A stretch of DNA of 40,072 nt from Desulfobacteraceae bacterium (lineage in GTDB: Bacteria > Desulfobacterota > Desulfobacteria > Desulfobacterales > Desulfobacteraceae). The first letter of the stretch is position 1; each line of letters starts with the position of its first letter. The translations under genes were made by a program, and so were the position numbers. Below are positions 8,002 through 17,358 of this stretch, piece after piece. The notes below the pieces were generated by a model. That model saw nothing but the letters and a program-made list of their open reading frames with translations, searched no databases and was not told the origin of the DNA. The stretch is from contig QZLA01000027.1 of the NCBI GenBank assembly GCA_004796375.1, forward strand, positions 1 to 40,072. Direction: 5' to 3'.

Positions 8002-11000
8002 ATGAAACTCAACAGGAGAGACTTTATCAAAATTTCCGGAGCCGCTGCTGCAGGGGCTGCCGTCAGTGGTCTGGGATTTGACCTGACTCCGGTCAAGTCA
8101 CATGCCAGCCTGCTGAAAACCCAGTATGCCAAGGAATCGACGACCATCTGCTGCTACTGCGCAGTGGGCTGCGGCGCCATTGTGCATACCAGCAAGCGGG
8201 GTGACGGACGAATCATCAATATCGAGGGTGATCCGGACCATGTCATTAACCAGGGGGCACTGTGCTCCAAAGGGGCATCCCTGAAACAGCTGGCAGAGAA
8301 TGAAAACCGCCTGACCGAACCCATGTACCGTGCGCCGTACTCAGATAAATGGGAGACGGTATCCTGGGACTGGGCGTTGAAAACCATTGCCCAGCGGGTA
8401 AAGAAAACCCGTGACTTCAAGTTTGAATCAAACAACGCCAAGGGGCAGACCGTCAACCGGACCACCCGGATCGCTTCTGTCGGGTCTGCGGCCATGGACA
8501 ATGAGGAGTGCTGGATTTACCAGGCATTGATGAGATCGTTGGGGCTGGTGTATATTGAACACCAGGCCAGGATCTGACACAGCGCAACTGTAGCGGCTCT
8601 GGCAGAGTCGTTTGGACGCGGTGCAATGACCAATCACTGGATTGATATCAAAAACAGCGATTGCATCCTGATCATGGGAAGTAATGCGGCTGAGAATCAT
8701 CCCATATCTTTTAAATATGTCACCCAGGCCATGGAAAAAGGGGCCAAGCTCATCAGCGTGGACCCGAGATACACGAGAACCTCCTCCAAGGCAGATATCT
8801 ATACCGCACTCCGGTCTGGAAGCGACACGGCCTTTCTGGGCGGCATGATCAAGTACATCCTGGACAACAATCTGTACAACAAGGAATATACGGCTGCCTA
8901 TACCAATGCACCCTTTATCGTGGGCAAGGCATACGGATTTGAAGACGGCCTGTTTTCCGGTTACAAGAAAAACGAAGACGGTCCGAATCTGGGCAGCTAT
9001 GACAAGTCCAAATGGGCATTTGAGATGGATGCCAACGGTGTGCCCAAGATGGACCGCAGCCTCAACCATGAGCGCAGCGTGTTTCAGCTGATGAAAAAAC
9101 ACTATGAACGGTATGACCTGGATACGGTGTCCACGGTTACCGGTACACCCAAAGAAGATCTGATCAAGGTTTTCAAGACCTACACAGCCACCGGTGCCAC
9201 CGGAAAAGCCGGTACCATCATGTATGCCATGGGATGGACCCAGCATACTGTCGGTACCCAGATCATCCGCGCCATGGCCATGATTCAGCTGCTGCTGGGG
9301 AACATGGGTGTGGCCGGCGGTGGAGTGAATGCGTTGAGGGGTGAATCCAACGTTCAGGGGTCCACCGACCACTGCCTGCTCTGGCATATCTGGCCGGGAT
9401 ACCTGAAAACCCCGAGATCATCCAATACCAGCCTGGACGCCTACAACGGCAAATGGACGCCCAAGACCAACGATCCCCTGTCCGCCAACTGGTGGGGCAA
9501 CTATCCCAAATACTCCGTAAGCATGCTGAAATCCTTCTTTGGCGATACCGCTAACAAGGATAACCAGTTCGGCTACAACTGGCTGCCCAAGGTGGATGAC
9601 GGCTTGGGCTACTCCTGGTTCGACCTGTTTGATTCCATGTATAAGGGTGATATCAAAGGGTTCTTTGCATGGGGACAGAACCCGGCCTGCTCCGGTTCCA
9701 ATGCAACCAAGATCAGGAAGGCCATGGAAAACCTGGACTGGATGGTCAACGTCAATATCTTTGACAATGAGACCGGCTCATTCTGGAAAGGACCGGACAC
9801 GGATTCGTCAAAGATCCGCACGGAAGTGTTCATGCTTCCGGCAGCCGTATCCGTTGAAAAAGAGGGTTCCATTACCAATTCAGGCCGCTGGATGCAGTGG
9901 CGCTACCAGGGACCCAAACCCATGGGCAACAGCCGGCCTGACGGCGACATCATCATGGAACTCGGCCACCACATCAAGGAAGAGTACAAGCATGGCGGCG
10001 TGTTTGCCGATCCCATCGTCAACCTGAAATGGGATTACATGACAGACCACGTATATGACCCGCACAAGGTCGCCAAGGAGATCAACGGGTATTTTACCCG
10101 GGATGTTACCGTCAAAGGCAAACTGTGTAAAAAAGGCACCCTGGTGCCCAGTTTTGCATGGCTGCAGGCTGACGGGTCCACCTCTTCGGGTAACTGGCTC
10201 TACTGTAACTCCTACACGGAAAAGGGCAACATGTCCGCCCGTAAATCCAAAAAGGATGCGCCCAACAAGATCGGGCTCTATCCTGAATTTGCCTGGTGCT
10301 GGCCGGTCAACCGCCGCATCATCTATAACAGGGCCTCTGTGGATCCCAAGGGACAGCCCTGGGATAACGAAAACTGGGTTATCAAGTTTGAAGGGGATGT
10401 ACAGGACGGAAAATATGTCTCCAAAAAATGGGTGGGCGATGTGCCTGACGGCGGATGGTATCCACTGGAGAATCCGGACGGCAGTAAACGGGATGATGCC
10501 AAGCATCCGTTTATCATGAGAAAGCACGGCCATGCCCAGATATTCGGCCCCGGACGTGCGGACGGGCCGTTCCCGGAACATTATGAACCCCTGGAATGTC
10601 CCATTGAAAAGAACTACTTCTCTTCACAGATGGTGAATCCGACAGCCGTGGTCTACAGCACAAAAGCCGATGCCCATGCGACTTGTGATCCGCGCTTCCC
10701 GTTTGTCGGCACCACCTACCGGGTGACTGAACACTGGCAGACCGGTTTGATGACCCGTCCCCAGGAGTGGCTCATGGAACTTCAGCCCAACGTGTTTGTT
10801 GAGATGAGTGAAGAACTGGCCAAACTCAGGGGCATCAAGAACGGTGAGCGGGTCAAGGTTTCCAGTGCCCGGGCAAGCCTGGAATGCACAGCGGTTGTCA
10901 CCAAACGGTTTAAACCGTTCCAGATCGGATATGCCACGGTCCACCAGGTTGGAATTCCCTGGCATTACGGCTGGAGATGGCCCTCCACCGGAACCGAGGA

Positions 11001-11091
11001 AAGTGCCAACCTGCTGACACCTCCGGCCGGAGACCCCAATACCCGGATTCCGGAAACCAAGGCCTTTATGGTCAATGTGACGAAGCTTTAA
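8002..11091 (+). CDS. fdhA: Selenocysteine-containing formate dehydrogenase, catalytic alpha subunit, Tat-exported
   Basis: One gene of 1029 residues interrupted by an in-frame TGA at 8575-8577 that encodes Sec192. The context QARI-U-HSATVAALAESFGRG matches the Sec-His active site of FdnG-type enzymes, and the same frame continues to 11091. It oxidises formate to CO2 using a bis-MGD molybdenum or tungsten cofactor. A Tat signal opens the protein (NRRDFIK, residues 4-10), placing it in the periplasm. One [4Fe-4S] cluster is bound by Cys50, 53, 57 and 88. Further family blocks are MTNHWIDIKNSDCILIMGSN and NMGVAGGGVNALRGESNVQG. The start is supported by AAGGAGG. fdhB follows 16 bases later. A SECIS-like hairpin sits right after the UGA. 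Selenium supply and SelB are required in trans and are not in this window. Confidence 0.96.
8594..8610 (+). promoter_or_regulatory. Bacterial SECIS-like hairpin for Sec192
   Basis: CGGCTCT (8594-8600) pairs with AGAGTCG (8604-8610), one pair being G-U, around the loop GGC. It begins 16 bases after the UGA, the position expected for the apical stem-loop that SelB recognises. A GG in the loop also fits bacterial SECIS elements. Additional lower-stem pairing was not established by hand. Confidence 0.65.
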
Positions 11092-11107
11092 AGGAGGTGA
11101 TTGAATC

Positions 11108-11821
11108 ATGACTAAATCAATTTTGATCGATACAACCGTATGCACCGCATGCAGGGGCTGCCAGGTGGCTTGCAAGCAATGGCATGACCTGCCCGCAGAA
11201 GCCACACAGAACGTGGGCAGTTTCCAGAATCCCCAGGATCTGACCTTTACCACCTACAAGCTGGTTCGCATGGAAGAGGAGATGATCCAGGGCCGCCTTG
11301 AATGGCTGTTCTTTCCGGATCAGTGCCGGCATTGTGAAGAGGCCCCCTGCCTTGAGACCGCCTACGATGAGCAGGCGATCTACAGGGATCCGGCCACCGG
11401 TGCTATCCTGTACACCCAGGCCACCCGTTCACTGGATGCAGAGGAGATTGCAGGCTCCTGTCCGTATAATATTCCAAGAAAAGCGGCTGACGGGACCATT
11501 TCCAAGTGTGATTTCTGCAACGACCGGATTCACAACGGGCTTCAGCCGGCATGCGTAACCGCATGCCCCACCGGTGCCATGACATTTGGCGACCGGGAAG
11601 AGATCCTGTCATTTGCGTCCAAACGCCTGGCCAAGGTGAAACAGAAATTCCCCAAAGCCATGCTGCTGGACCCGGATGAGGTCAATGTGATCTATCTGGT
11701 GGCATTTGATCCTGCCCTGTACTCGGAATATGCTGTGGCAAGCAGCAACCGGAAGGGCATCACCCGGGCGGTCGCTCTCCGCAAGATGATGGGGCCGCTC
11801 TCAAAAGTGGTACGTGTCTGA
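11108..11821 (+). CDS. fdhB: Formate dehydrogenase iron-sulfur (beta) subunit
   Basis: A 237-residue ferredoxin-type electron-transfer subunit starting after AAGGAGGTGA. Four cysteine clusters for [4Fe-4S] centres are visible: CTACRGCQVAC (Cys12-22), CRHCEEAPC, a SCPYN segment, and CDFCNDRIHNG followed by CVTACPTGA. The overall plan is that of the FdhB/FdnH family. It lacks the C-terminal membrane helix of E. coli FdnH, so with FdhA it should form a soluble periplasmic dimer. It has no signal of its own and would be exported by hitch-hiking with FdhA. No membrane cytochrome b or c3 subunit follows, so the electron acceptor is probably a separate periplasmic cytochrome. A strong hairpin follows the stop codon. 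Confidence 0.94.
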   Translation: MTKSILIDTTVCTACRGCQVACKQWHDLPAEATQNVGSFQNPQDLTFTTYKLVRMEEEMIQGRLEWLFFPDQCRHCEEAPCLETAYDEQAIYRDPATGAILYTQATRSLDAEEIAGSCPYNIPRKAADGTISKCDFCNDRIHNGLQPACVTACPTGAMTFGDREEILSFASKRLAKVKQKFPKAMLLDPDEVNVIYLVAFDPALYSEYAVASSNRKGITRAVALRKMMGPLSKVVRV

Positions 11822-11832
11822 TAACTCATGAT

Positions 11833-11863
11833 CCTGCCGGGGGTCTCCCCCGGCAGGTATTTT
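11833..11863 (+). terminator. Intrinsic terminator or attenuator between fdhB and fdhE
   Basis: CCTGCCGGGGG (11833-11843) and CCCCCGGCAGG (11847-11857) form a perfect 11-bp G+C-rich stem with loop TCT, followed by TATTTT. The stem is very stable and the T-tract short. It sits between fdhB and fdhE in the same orientation, so it may reduce read-through or protect the fdhAB 3' end rather than end the operon completely. Confidence 0.75.
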
Positions 11864-11885
11864 GACCTCAACCAAGGATAGTGAA

Positions 11886-12752
11886 ATGAATCGAATTGAA
11901 GAGATGGCCAAGGCCGCTGACATTATCAAGAAACTCAGACCATCTTATGATGCCATTCTTGATTTTTACTCACGGGTGTTCCAGGCCCAGGCGCTGAGCC
12001 GGGAGGCCCTCAATGTTCCGGCGGTCGAGATTGACAAGGATCTGCTGTCCATTAAAAAGAAGAACGAACTTCCCCTGATTGACCCGTCTGAATTCAAGAT
12101 TGATGTGGATTCTGCAGTAAAACTGTTCAAGGTGATCTGCGATCTGGCAGTTGACTGGGCACCCCACCTGGCCGAAGATGCCCGGGCCATGAAAGCTGCC
12201 TTGGAGGAGGATCTTCTTGAGGCGGATGTGCTGTATTCGGCATTGCTCAATTCCCAGTCCGGAACCATTGAGGTGATGGCCCGTCATATCGAAGTGTCCC
12301 AGGATCATTTGGGGATGTTTGCATACTTGAGCATGGCCCCCAGTCTGGAAGCTTGCGCTGAGCAACTTTCTGGTTATCTTGAGCATATGACCGAACTGAA
12401 AAAGGGATATTGTCCCATATGCGGAAATCATCCGGATATCGCGTTCCTGGAAGAAGAGGGCAAACGATATTTGAATTGCGGGTTCTGCGGCCATAGCTGG
12501 CATGTGAACCGCCTGGGATGCGTGTTCTGTGACAATACAGATAAAGACCAGCTCCAGTATTTCTTCAGTGAGGAGGAAAAAGAGTACCGGGTGAACCTGT
12601 GTGATCATTGCCAGAATTATATCAAAGTGGTGGACACACGGCAGATGGTGCGCGCTTTCTTTCCGCGTCTTGAGATGGTCTCCACCCTTCACCTGGACAT
12701 GCAGGCCAGGGAAAAGGGATATACCAGCCAGGCATCTGTACCGTTGGATTGA
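11886..12752 (+). CDS. fdhE: FdhE-like formate dehydrogenase accessory protein
   Basis: A 288-residue cytoplasmic protein. A TTG eight codons upstream also opens the frame, but AAGGAT correctly spaced before the ATG at 11886 favours this start. Four rubredoxin-like CxxC pairs in the C-terminal half are diagnostic: CPICG, CGFCG, CVFCD and CDHCQ. FdhE binds iron and assists maturation of Tat-exported formate dehydrogenases before export. It sits directly behind fdhAB, separated by a terminator-like hairpin, and 25 bases before an exported thioredoxin-fold gene. The position agrees with a dedicated maturation role for the adjacent enzyme. Confidence 0.9.
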   Translation: MNRIEEMAKAADIIKKLRPSYDAILDFYSRVFQAQALSREALNVPAVEIDKDLLSIKKKNELPLIDPSEFKIDVDSAVKLFKVICDLAVDWAPHLAEDARAMKAALEEDLLEADVLYSALLNSQSGTIEVMARHIEVSQDHLGMFAYLSMAPSLEACAEQLSGYLEHMTELKKGYCPICGNHPDIAFLEEEGKRYLNCGFCGHSWHVNRLGCVFCDNTDKDQLQYFFSEEEKEYRVNLCDHCQNYIKVVDTRQMVRAFFPRLEMVSTLHLDMQAREKGYTSQASVPLD

Positions 12753-12777
12753 TGCTCTGGTGACAAAAGGGGGATGA

Positions 12778-13359
12778 ATGAAACAGGTAATCCGTACTGC
12801 GCTGATCATCATATGGCTGTTCGGGATCGCAACAGCCGGGTTCTGTGTGGACACGCAATCTGCCCATGCCCTGGATGAGAAGCAGCGCCTTGATTTTACC
12901 CTGGCTGTCCCTCAACAGGCAGCCGCCGTGTCATATTTGGGCCTTGGCGGCCTGGAGCGGTTTTCTTTGGGACAGATCCAGGCCAAAGTGGTGATTATTG
13001 AGGTTTTTTCCATGTACTGCCCCATCTGCCAGCGGGAGGCATCTGATGTCAATGCGCTGTATGAATTGATTGTCAGTGACCCTTCATTGAATGAAGCGGT
13101 CAAGCTGATCGGCATTGGTGCAGGCAATTCCGAATTCGAGGTTGAGTTTTTCAAGGACAAGTATGATATCCCTTTTCCTCTGTTCTCCGATTCTGATTTT
13201 TCACTGCACAAGCAGATCGGTGAGGTCCGGACACCGCATTTTTTTGGGTTGGTCATAGATGACAAGCAGTCATTTACCGTGTTTTACAGCCAGTCCGGGG
13301 AGGTGGGCGACCCCAGAGCCTTTTTAGACAATCTTCTTAAGCAGTCGGGAGTGATGTGA
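12778..13359 (+). CDS. Exported thioredoxin-fold (TlpA/redoxin-like) protein
   Basis: A 193-residue protein with an N-terminal hydrophobic signal (VIRTALIIIWLFGIATAGF). The start at 12778 follows AAAGGGGG; another ATG four bases earlier is in a different frame. The domain has the thioredoxin-like strand VVIIEVFSMYCPICQREA with a CPIC pair (Cys81, Cys84). Further on come IGIGAGNSEFEVEFFKDKY and a cis-Pro region (VRTPHFF). It would act in the periplasm as a thiol-disulfide oxidoreductase or as a relative of the peroxiredoxins. It is co-directional with fdhE (25-base gap) and followed after 4 bases by another exported redoxin, so both are probably read with the fdh operon. Physiological partner unknown. 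Confidence 0.78.
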   Translation: MKQVIRTALIIIWLFGIATAGFCVDTQSAHALDEKQRLDFTLAVPQQAAAVSYLGLGGLERFSLGQIQAKVVIIEVFSMYCPICQREASDVNALYELIVSDPSLNEAVKLIGIGAGNSEFEVEFFKDKYDIPFPLFSDSDFSLHKQIGEVRTPHFFGLVIDDKQSFTVFYSQSGEVGDPRAFLDNLLKQSGVM

Positions 13360-13363
13360 TGCC

Positions 13364-13990
13364 ATGAAACGCGATAATCAACTCTTTTCAGGCTTTGTTG
13401 GCGCAGCATTGATGGTTGTGGTTGTGATTGCCGGACTCTGGACCGCTTCGCCGGTTTCTGCCTCATCCAACGCATTTGGTGACAAGATTTTCAATCCCGG
13501 TCAGCTCAAACCCATCGACAGCGAGTTAAAGGTTGCTGTGGGGCAGATTGCTCCGGATTTTACCCTCCCGTCCCTTGGCGGAACCAACGTGTCTTTGTCT
13601 TTGTTCAAGGGAAAGAAAAATGTCATGCTCACATTTATCCCGGCGGCATGGACGCCGGTGTGTTCGGACCAATGGCCGGGGTATAATATCGCCAAAGAAC
13701 TGTTCGACCGCTATGACACCGAGGTGATCGGTATCTCTGTGGACAACCGGCCGACCCTGCATGCATGGACACAAGAGATGGGAGAGTTGTGGTTCAATGT
13801 CCTGTCTGATTTCTGGCCCCATGGGCAGGTAAGCCATACTTACGGGGTGCTTCGTTCAGACGGAACCGCTGAGCGGGCCATCTTTATCATCGATAAAAAA
13901 GGGGTGATCCGGTTTATCCATGTGGAGGATATCAATGTCCGCCCCGATCTTGGCCTTCTGATCCGGGAACTTCAAAAGCTCAGTGATTGA
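13364..13990 (+). CDS. Exported peroxiredoxin (AhpC/TSA family)
   Basis: A 208-residue protein with a signal peptide (AALMVVVVIAGLWTASPVSA). The peroxiredoxin domain opens with VGQIAPDFTLPSLGG. The active site is PAAWTPVCSDQW, with peroxidatic Cys100 in the P-x3-T-x2-C pattern. A downstream cis-type region SHTYGVLRSDGTAERAIFIIDKKG also fits. No clear resolving cysteine is visible, which suggests a 1-Cys type reduced by a partner thiol protein; the CPIC protein encoded 4 bases upstream is the obvious candidate. Such enzymes remove peroxides, here in the periplasm. It ends 35 bases from the convergent regulator gene. Confidence 0.85.
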   Translation: MKRDNQLFSGFVGAALMVVVVIAGLWTASPVSASSNAFGDKIFNPGQLKPIDSELKVAVGQIAPDFTLPSLGGTNVSLSLFKGKKNVMLTFIPAAWTPVCSDQWPGYNIAKELFDRYDTEVIGISVDNRPTLHAWTQEMGELWFNVLSDFWPHGQVSHTYGVLRSDGTAERAIFIIDKKGVIRFIHVEDINVRPDLGLLIRELQKLSD

Positions 13991-14025
13991 CCCGGTCAGA
14001 CACTCTGGCCCCCTGGCCTGATTCT

Positions 14026-17000
14026 TCAGGTACTTCGGCCGGAAGATCGGTTAACCTGCTGATACACGGCCAGGGTCTGTTCATCCGGATCGGTTCCGAG
14101 ATCGCGTTTGACAAGCTGCCTGTAATGCTCAAACAGATCAATGGCTGCCTGGCGGTCGCCGCAGTCGGTTAACAGGATCATCAGGTTCTGGCAGCCGGCT
14201 TCAGAGTAGGGGTCTTCATCCATCAGGCGTTTCCAGGTGGCAATGGCCGATTCCATCTGATCCATCTCTTCATGCAGGCGCGCTTTTTTCTGCAGCAGTT
14301 CCATATACAGTGATCTGAACATCATCCGTTTCTGCGTCAGGCTTTCCATGTACAGATCCTCGGAAAAGAAATCACCCTGGTACATCGACAGGGCACGATC
14401 AAGCAGGTCCAGGGCTGGTCCGAACCGGCCTTTTTTCTCAAGGTCGCGCGCCTGGGCGGAGAATTCAAGAAACTGGCTGCTGTCAATGGATACCAGGTCC
14501 GGATCCAGCGATACCAGCCCGGCTTTCTGGATCAGATACGAGTAGCCAAAATGCTTATCCGGGTTGGGTTCCAGTGCTTTTCGCAGGCGGTGCAGGTTGA
14601 TCTTGAAATTTTTTTCGCCGGCCGCCGGATTCGCATGGGGCCAAAGGTCATCGATGAGCACCTCTTTGGGTACATCATTGACACCCCGGATGACAAGTGA
14701 TTTGAGCAGCATTAACGGTTTTTTCCCATCAAACCGGGATTTATCCAGCATTTGCCGGTCCAGGGCCAAATTAAACTGACCCAGGGTCAATATATTCAGT
14801 TTCGGCAGCAGGATCTTGTACACCGGTTTGAGACGGTCAATGGCCCGGTTCTTTTCCTGTTTTTTCAATCCGCCAAGAAACAGGCTGATTTTTTCTCCCA
14901 GTAGTGCTGGCGGGCTTTGAGACACCAGGGGCAGCAGGTGGGTCGTAAATGTTTCATCCGGTTCAAGGAAGAAAAACAGGACCAGGGACTGGACCTGGAT
15001 AGATTGACTGAGCATCGGGAAGAAGGTGTATCGACCCGCATTGGCCCGTTCAAATCCCAATTTAAGATATTTCAGGGCATTTATGGTGTCTTTGAGGTCA
15101 TATAGAATCAAGCCCAAGGCCAGACATGTTTCTACATGATTCAACTCATAGGCGGCCTGCTCAAAGTAATCCAATACCTCGACCAGCTCCTGTCGGGCTT
15201 CCTGGAGTCGGCCGGATTCATAGAGGATCATGGCCCCGAGCTGCCGGGTGAGAAAGTGGTGGATATCCCCTTTTTTGGATGGGTCGAACTCTTTTAACGC
15301 TTTTTCGATCTCGGCCAGGGCCTCATCAAGAATCCCCTCCCTGAAATGACTCAGTGCCCTGATCCTTGCGGAGATACCCTGGTAGAAATCGTTTCCCTCC
15401 AGGGTGGAAAAGTCACTCAGGTGGTCTGCCATCTGGCAGGCATCATCATACTGACCGGTATAGACGAAAAACAGGGCTTTGGCCTCGATGAATCCCGGAT
15501 ACAGGAAGATCAGGCCAAAGGTTTCGATATCGGCTTCCGATTGATCCAACAGTTGCCTTGTATCATCAAACCGTGCATTTTTAAGGGCGAAATTGATATC
15601 AACAATGCTTTTTAACGCCCGGTATTCAGGGTTTTGACCCTCCCGGGTCATCTGGCTGATCCGTTTGAGCATCTGTCGGGCATTACCAAAATCACCGGTT
15701 TGAACATACCCGAAGGTCATGGTGATGGAGGCATTGAGTATGAGGCCGGGGTTGTCGATCTGCCGGGCCATGAGAATCGCGTTCCTGCAGGCGGATACCC
15801 CCTTGGGCAGATTGCCGTAACCCGCGATATATCCCAGCCCGATCTGCTGGAGCAGCAGGGCTCTCGCCCATGGATAGCGCTCCATGGATTGCAGGTTCAT
15901 CAGATACTGTTCACCTTTGTCAATCCATTGAATGATCACTTTTGTGGGCTGCCGGATGAAGACGGCGGCTTCGATCAGATAGCCGATGGACAGCAGGATA
16001 CCTTTGGTATCCCCATCTTTTTCAAACAGCGACAATGCCTGCTCAAACCGGAGCATATTTTTCCGGCCGCCCTTGATGCGCCGGGCCAGGGTTGAAAAGA
16101 AAATCAGCCAGGGATCGGCATCAATGATCTCCGAATCCAGGGTTTTGATCCATCTGGCCAGTTCTGCCACCTTTCCGGTAATGATATAGTCCGTTCCTTT
16201 GGCTTTAATGATCCGGATCATGTCGGTATGGGCATCGGCACGGATAAAACAGTCCATGGCAGCCTCATGATCGTTCATTTCCCAGAGGATTCGCCCGGCA
16301 CAGCGGTTCAGTGAGCGATATTTCTCCTGGCCCCTGGATTTGATCAGGTCCTGGATGAGGAACTCTTTAAACAGGCGGTGATACCTGAAGCGCGGTTTTT
16401 GATGATCCGAATCGATGCGCTGGATAAAGAGATTTCGTTTTTCAAGTTCAGATAAGATAGAGAGCGCATCTGCCGAACTGTCCGGCGGATCGAACATCCG
16501 TGGGACCACATCCAGATTGATCTCATCAAGGATAGCGGTCTGCACGAGAAACTCCCGGATGGCCACTGGCAGGGCATCATAGATTTCCTGGGAAAAATAG
16601 TTGAACAGGTCGGCGTTCAGGCGGTCCGGGATATGTTCGATGTGCTTGAAATGTCTGAATGCTTCTGAAAGCAGGGTCAAACCGCCGGCCCATCCCCCGG
16701 TGATACTCTGGATTTTTTTAATCTGCTCCACGGGAACGGCATTTGATCCTGAGAAAAAGGCCTGGGTTTCTTCGAGGTTAAATGACAGGTCGTCATTATT
16801 CAGCTCAAAGATGTGCCTCGCCATTTTCAGCCTTCCCATGTTGAAAGGAGGAAGGGTCCGGGTCAGAATGAACAGTTGAAGCAGGGGAAACCGGTTTTCA
16901 ATCATACTGCTGATCAGTTCAAAACCCGTGGATTGGGGATCCATCATTTCAAAATCGTCCAGGACCACACACAGATTCAATGGCAGTTCATTAAGGAGCA

Positions 17001-17343
17001 GTGACAGGGCCTGGACATATCTGAGCACCCCCTTTTCCGTACCCAGGATACCGCCGGAAAGCAGGGTCGATTCCGGCAGGTCCCTCTCCTTGAGCAGGTG
17101 CCGGACCGCAGTATCGATGTGATCATACAGTTTCAAATGATCATTGTCGTCATGGGTCAGGGAGAGCCAGATCACCGGTGTGTCGGTCTGTTTCAGATAT
17201 GAGGCGGCAAGGGTGGATTTTCCCTGTGCGGCCTGGCCGGTAATCAGGATATTCTGGGTTCCGGCATGTGCCTTGAGCAGTGAAAACAGGCGTTGCCGTA
17301 TCACGGTATCCGGAAAATGGGGCATTGAAAACCGGTTGATCAT
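14026..17343 (-). CDS. MalT-like ATPase regulator with C-terminal SARP-type DNA-binding and BTAD domains
   Basis: A 1105-residue signal-transducing transcription factor. The N-terminal STAND/AAA-type ATPase has Walker A GQAAQGKST (36-44) and Walker B LCVVLDD (124-130). The middle (~350-840) is helical and TPR-like. From 849 (LNILTLGQFNLALD) comes a winged-helix OmpR/SARP-type DNA-binding domain with KNFKINLHRLRKALEP. Residues ~955-1100 form a bacterial transcriptional activator domain (BTAD). MalT itself carries a LuxR-type HTH instead, so this has a different output domain. The gene starts 15 bases after the receiver-STAS gene and is last in a four-gene operon with a binding lipoprotein and a kinase. 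Targets unknown; the convergent fdh operon or the operon itself are candidates only by position. Confidence 0.85.
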   Translation of the reverse strand: MINRFSMPHFPDTVIRQRLFSLLKAHAGTQNILITGQAAQGKSTLAASYLKQTDTPVIWLSLTHDDNDHLKLYDHIDTAVRHLLKERDLPESTLLSGGILGTEKGVLRYVQALSLLLNELPLNLCVVLDDFEMMDPQSTGFELISSMIENRFPLLQLFILTRTLPPFNMGRLKMARHIFELNNDDLSFNLEETQAFFSGSNAVPVEQIKKIQSITGGWAGGLTLLSEAFRHFKHIEHIPDRLNADLFNYFSQEIYDALPVAIREFLVQTAILDEINLDVVPRMFDPPDSSADALSILSELEKRNLFIQRIDSDHQKPRFRYHRLFKEFLIQDLIKSRGQEKYRSLNRCAGRILWEMNDHEAAMDCFIRADAHTDMIRIIKAKGTDYIITGKVAELARWIKTLDSEIIDADPWLIFFSTLARRIKGGRKNMLRFEQALSLFEKDGDTKGILLSIGYLIEAAVFIRQPTKVIIQWIDKGEQYLMNLQSMERYPWARALLLQQIGLGYIAGYGNLPKGVSACRNAILMARQIDNPGLILNASITMTFGYVQTGDFGNARQMLKRISQMTREGQNPEYRALKSIVDINFALKNARFDDTRQLLDQSEADIETFGLIFLYPGFIEAKALFFVYTGQYDDACQMADHLSDFSTLEGNDFYQGISARIRALSHFREGILDEALAEIEKALKEFDPSKKGDIHHFLTRQLGAMILYESGRLQEARQELVEVLDYFEQAAYELNHVETCLALGLILYDLKDTINALKYLKLGFERANAGRYTFFPMLSQSIQVQSLVLFFFLEPDETFTTHLLPLVSQSPPALLGEKISLFLGGLKKQEKNRAIDRLKPVYKILLPKLNILTLGQFNLALDRQMLDKSRFDGKKPLMLLKSLVIRGVNDVPKEVLIDDLWPHANPAAGEKNFKINLHRLRKALEPNPDKHFGYSYLIQKAGLVSLDPDLVSIDSSQFLEFSAQARDLEKKGRFGPALDLLDRALSMYQGDFFSEDLYMESLTQKRMMFRSLYMELLQKKARLHEEMDQMESAIATWKRLMDEDPYSEAGCQNLMILLTDCGDRQAAIDLFEHYRQLVKRDLGTDPDEQTLAVYQQVNRSSGRST

Positions 17344-17358
17344 GAACGTCTCTCCGGC

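Noticed and set aside
8575..8577. TGA as a frameshift or nonsense mutation making fdhA a pseudogene
   Set aside because: The frame is unchanged across the TGA, the flanking residues match the Sec-His active site of formate dehydrogenases, and a SECIS-like hairpin follows.
8428..9387. 319-codon open frame on the minus strand
   Set aside because: Antisense of fdhA and spans the Sec codon region; no domain is visible.
14000..14025. Weak hairpin between the peroxiredoxin gene and the convergent regulator gene
   Set aside because: Only a 6-bp stem including a G-U pair and no T-run, so a terminator call is not supported.
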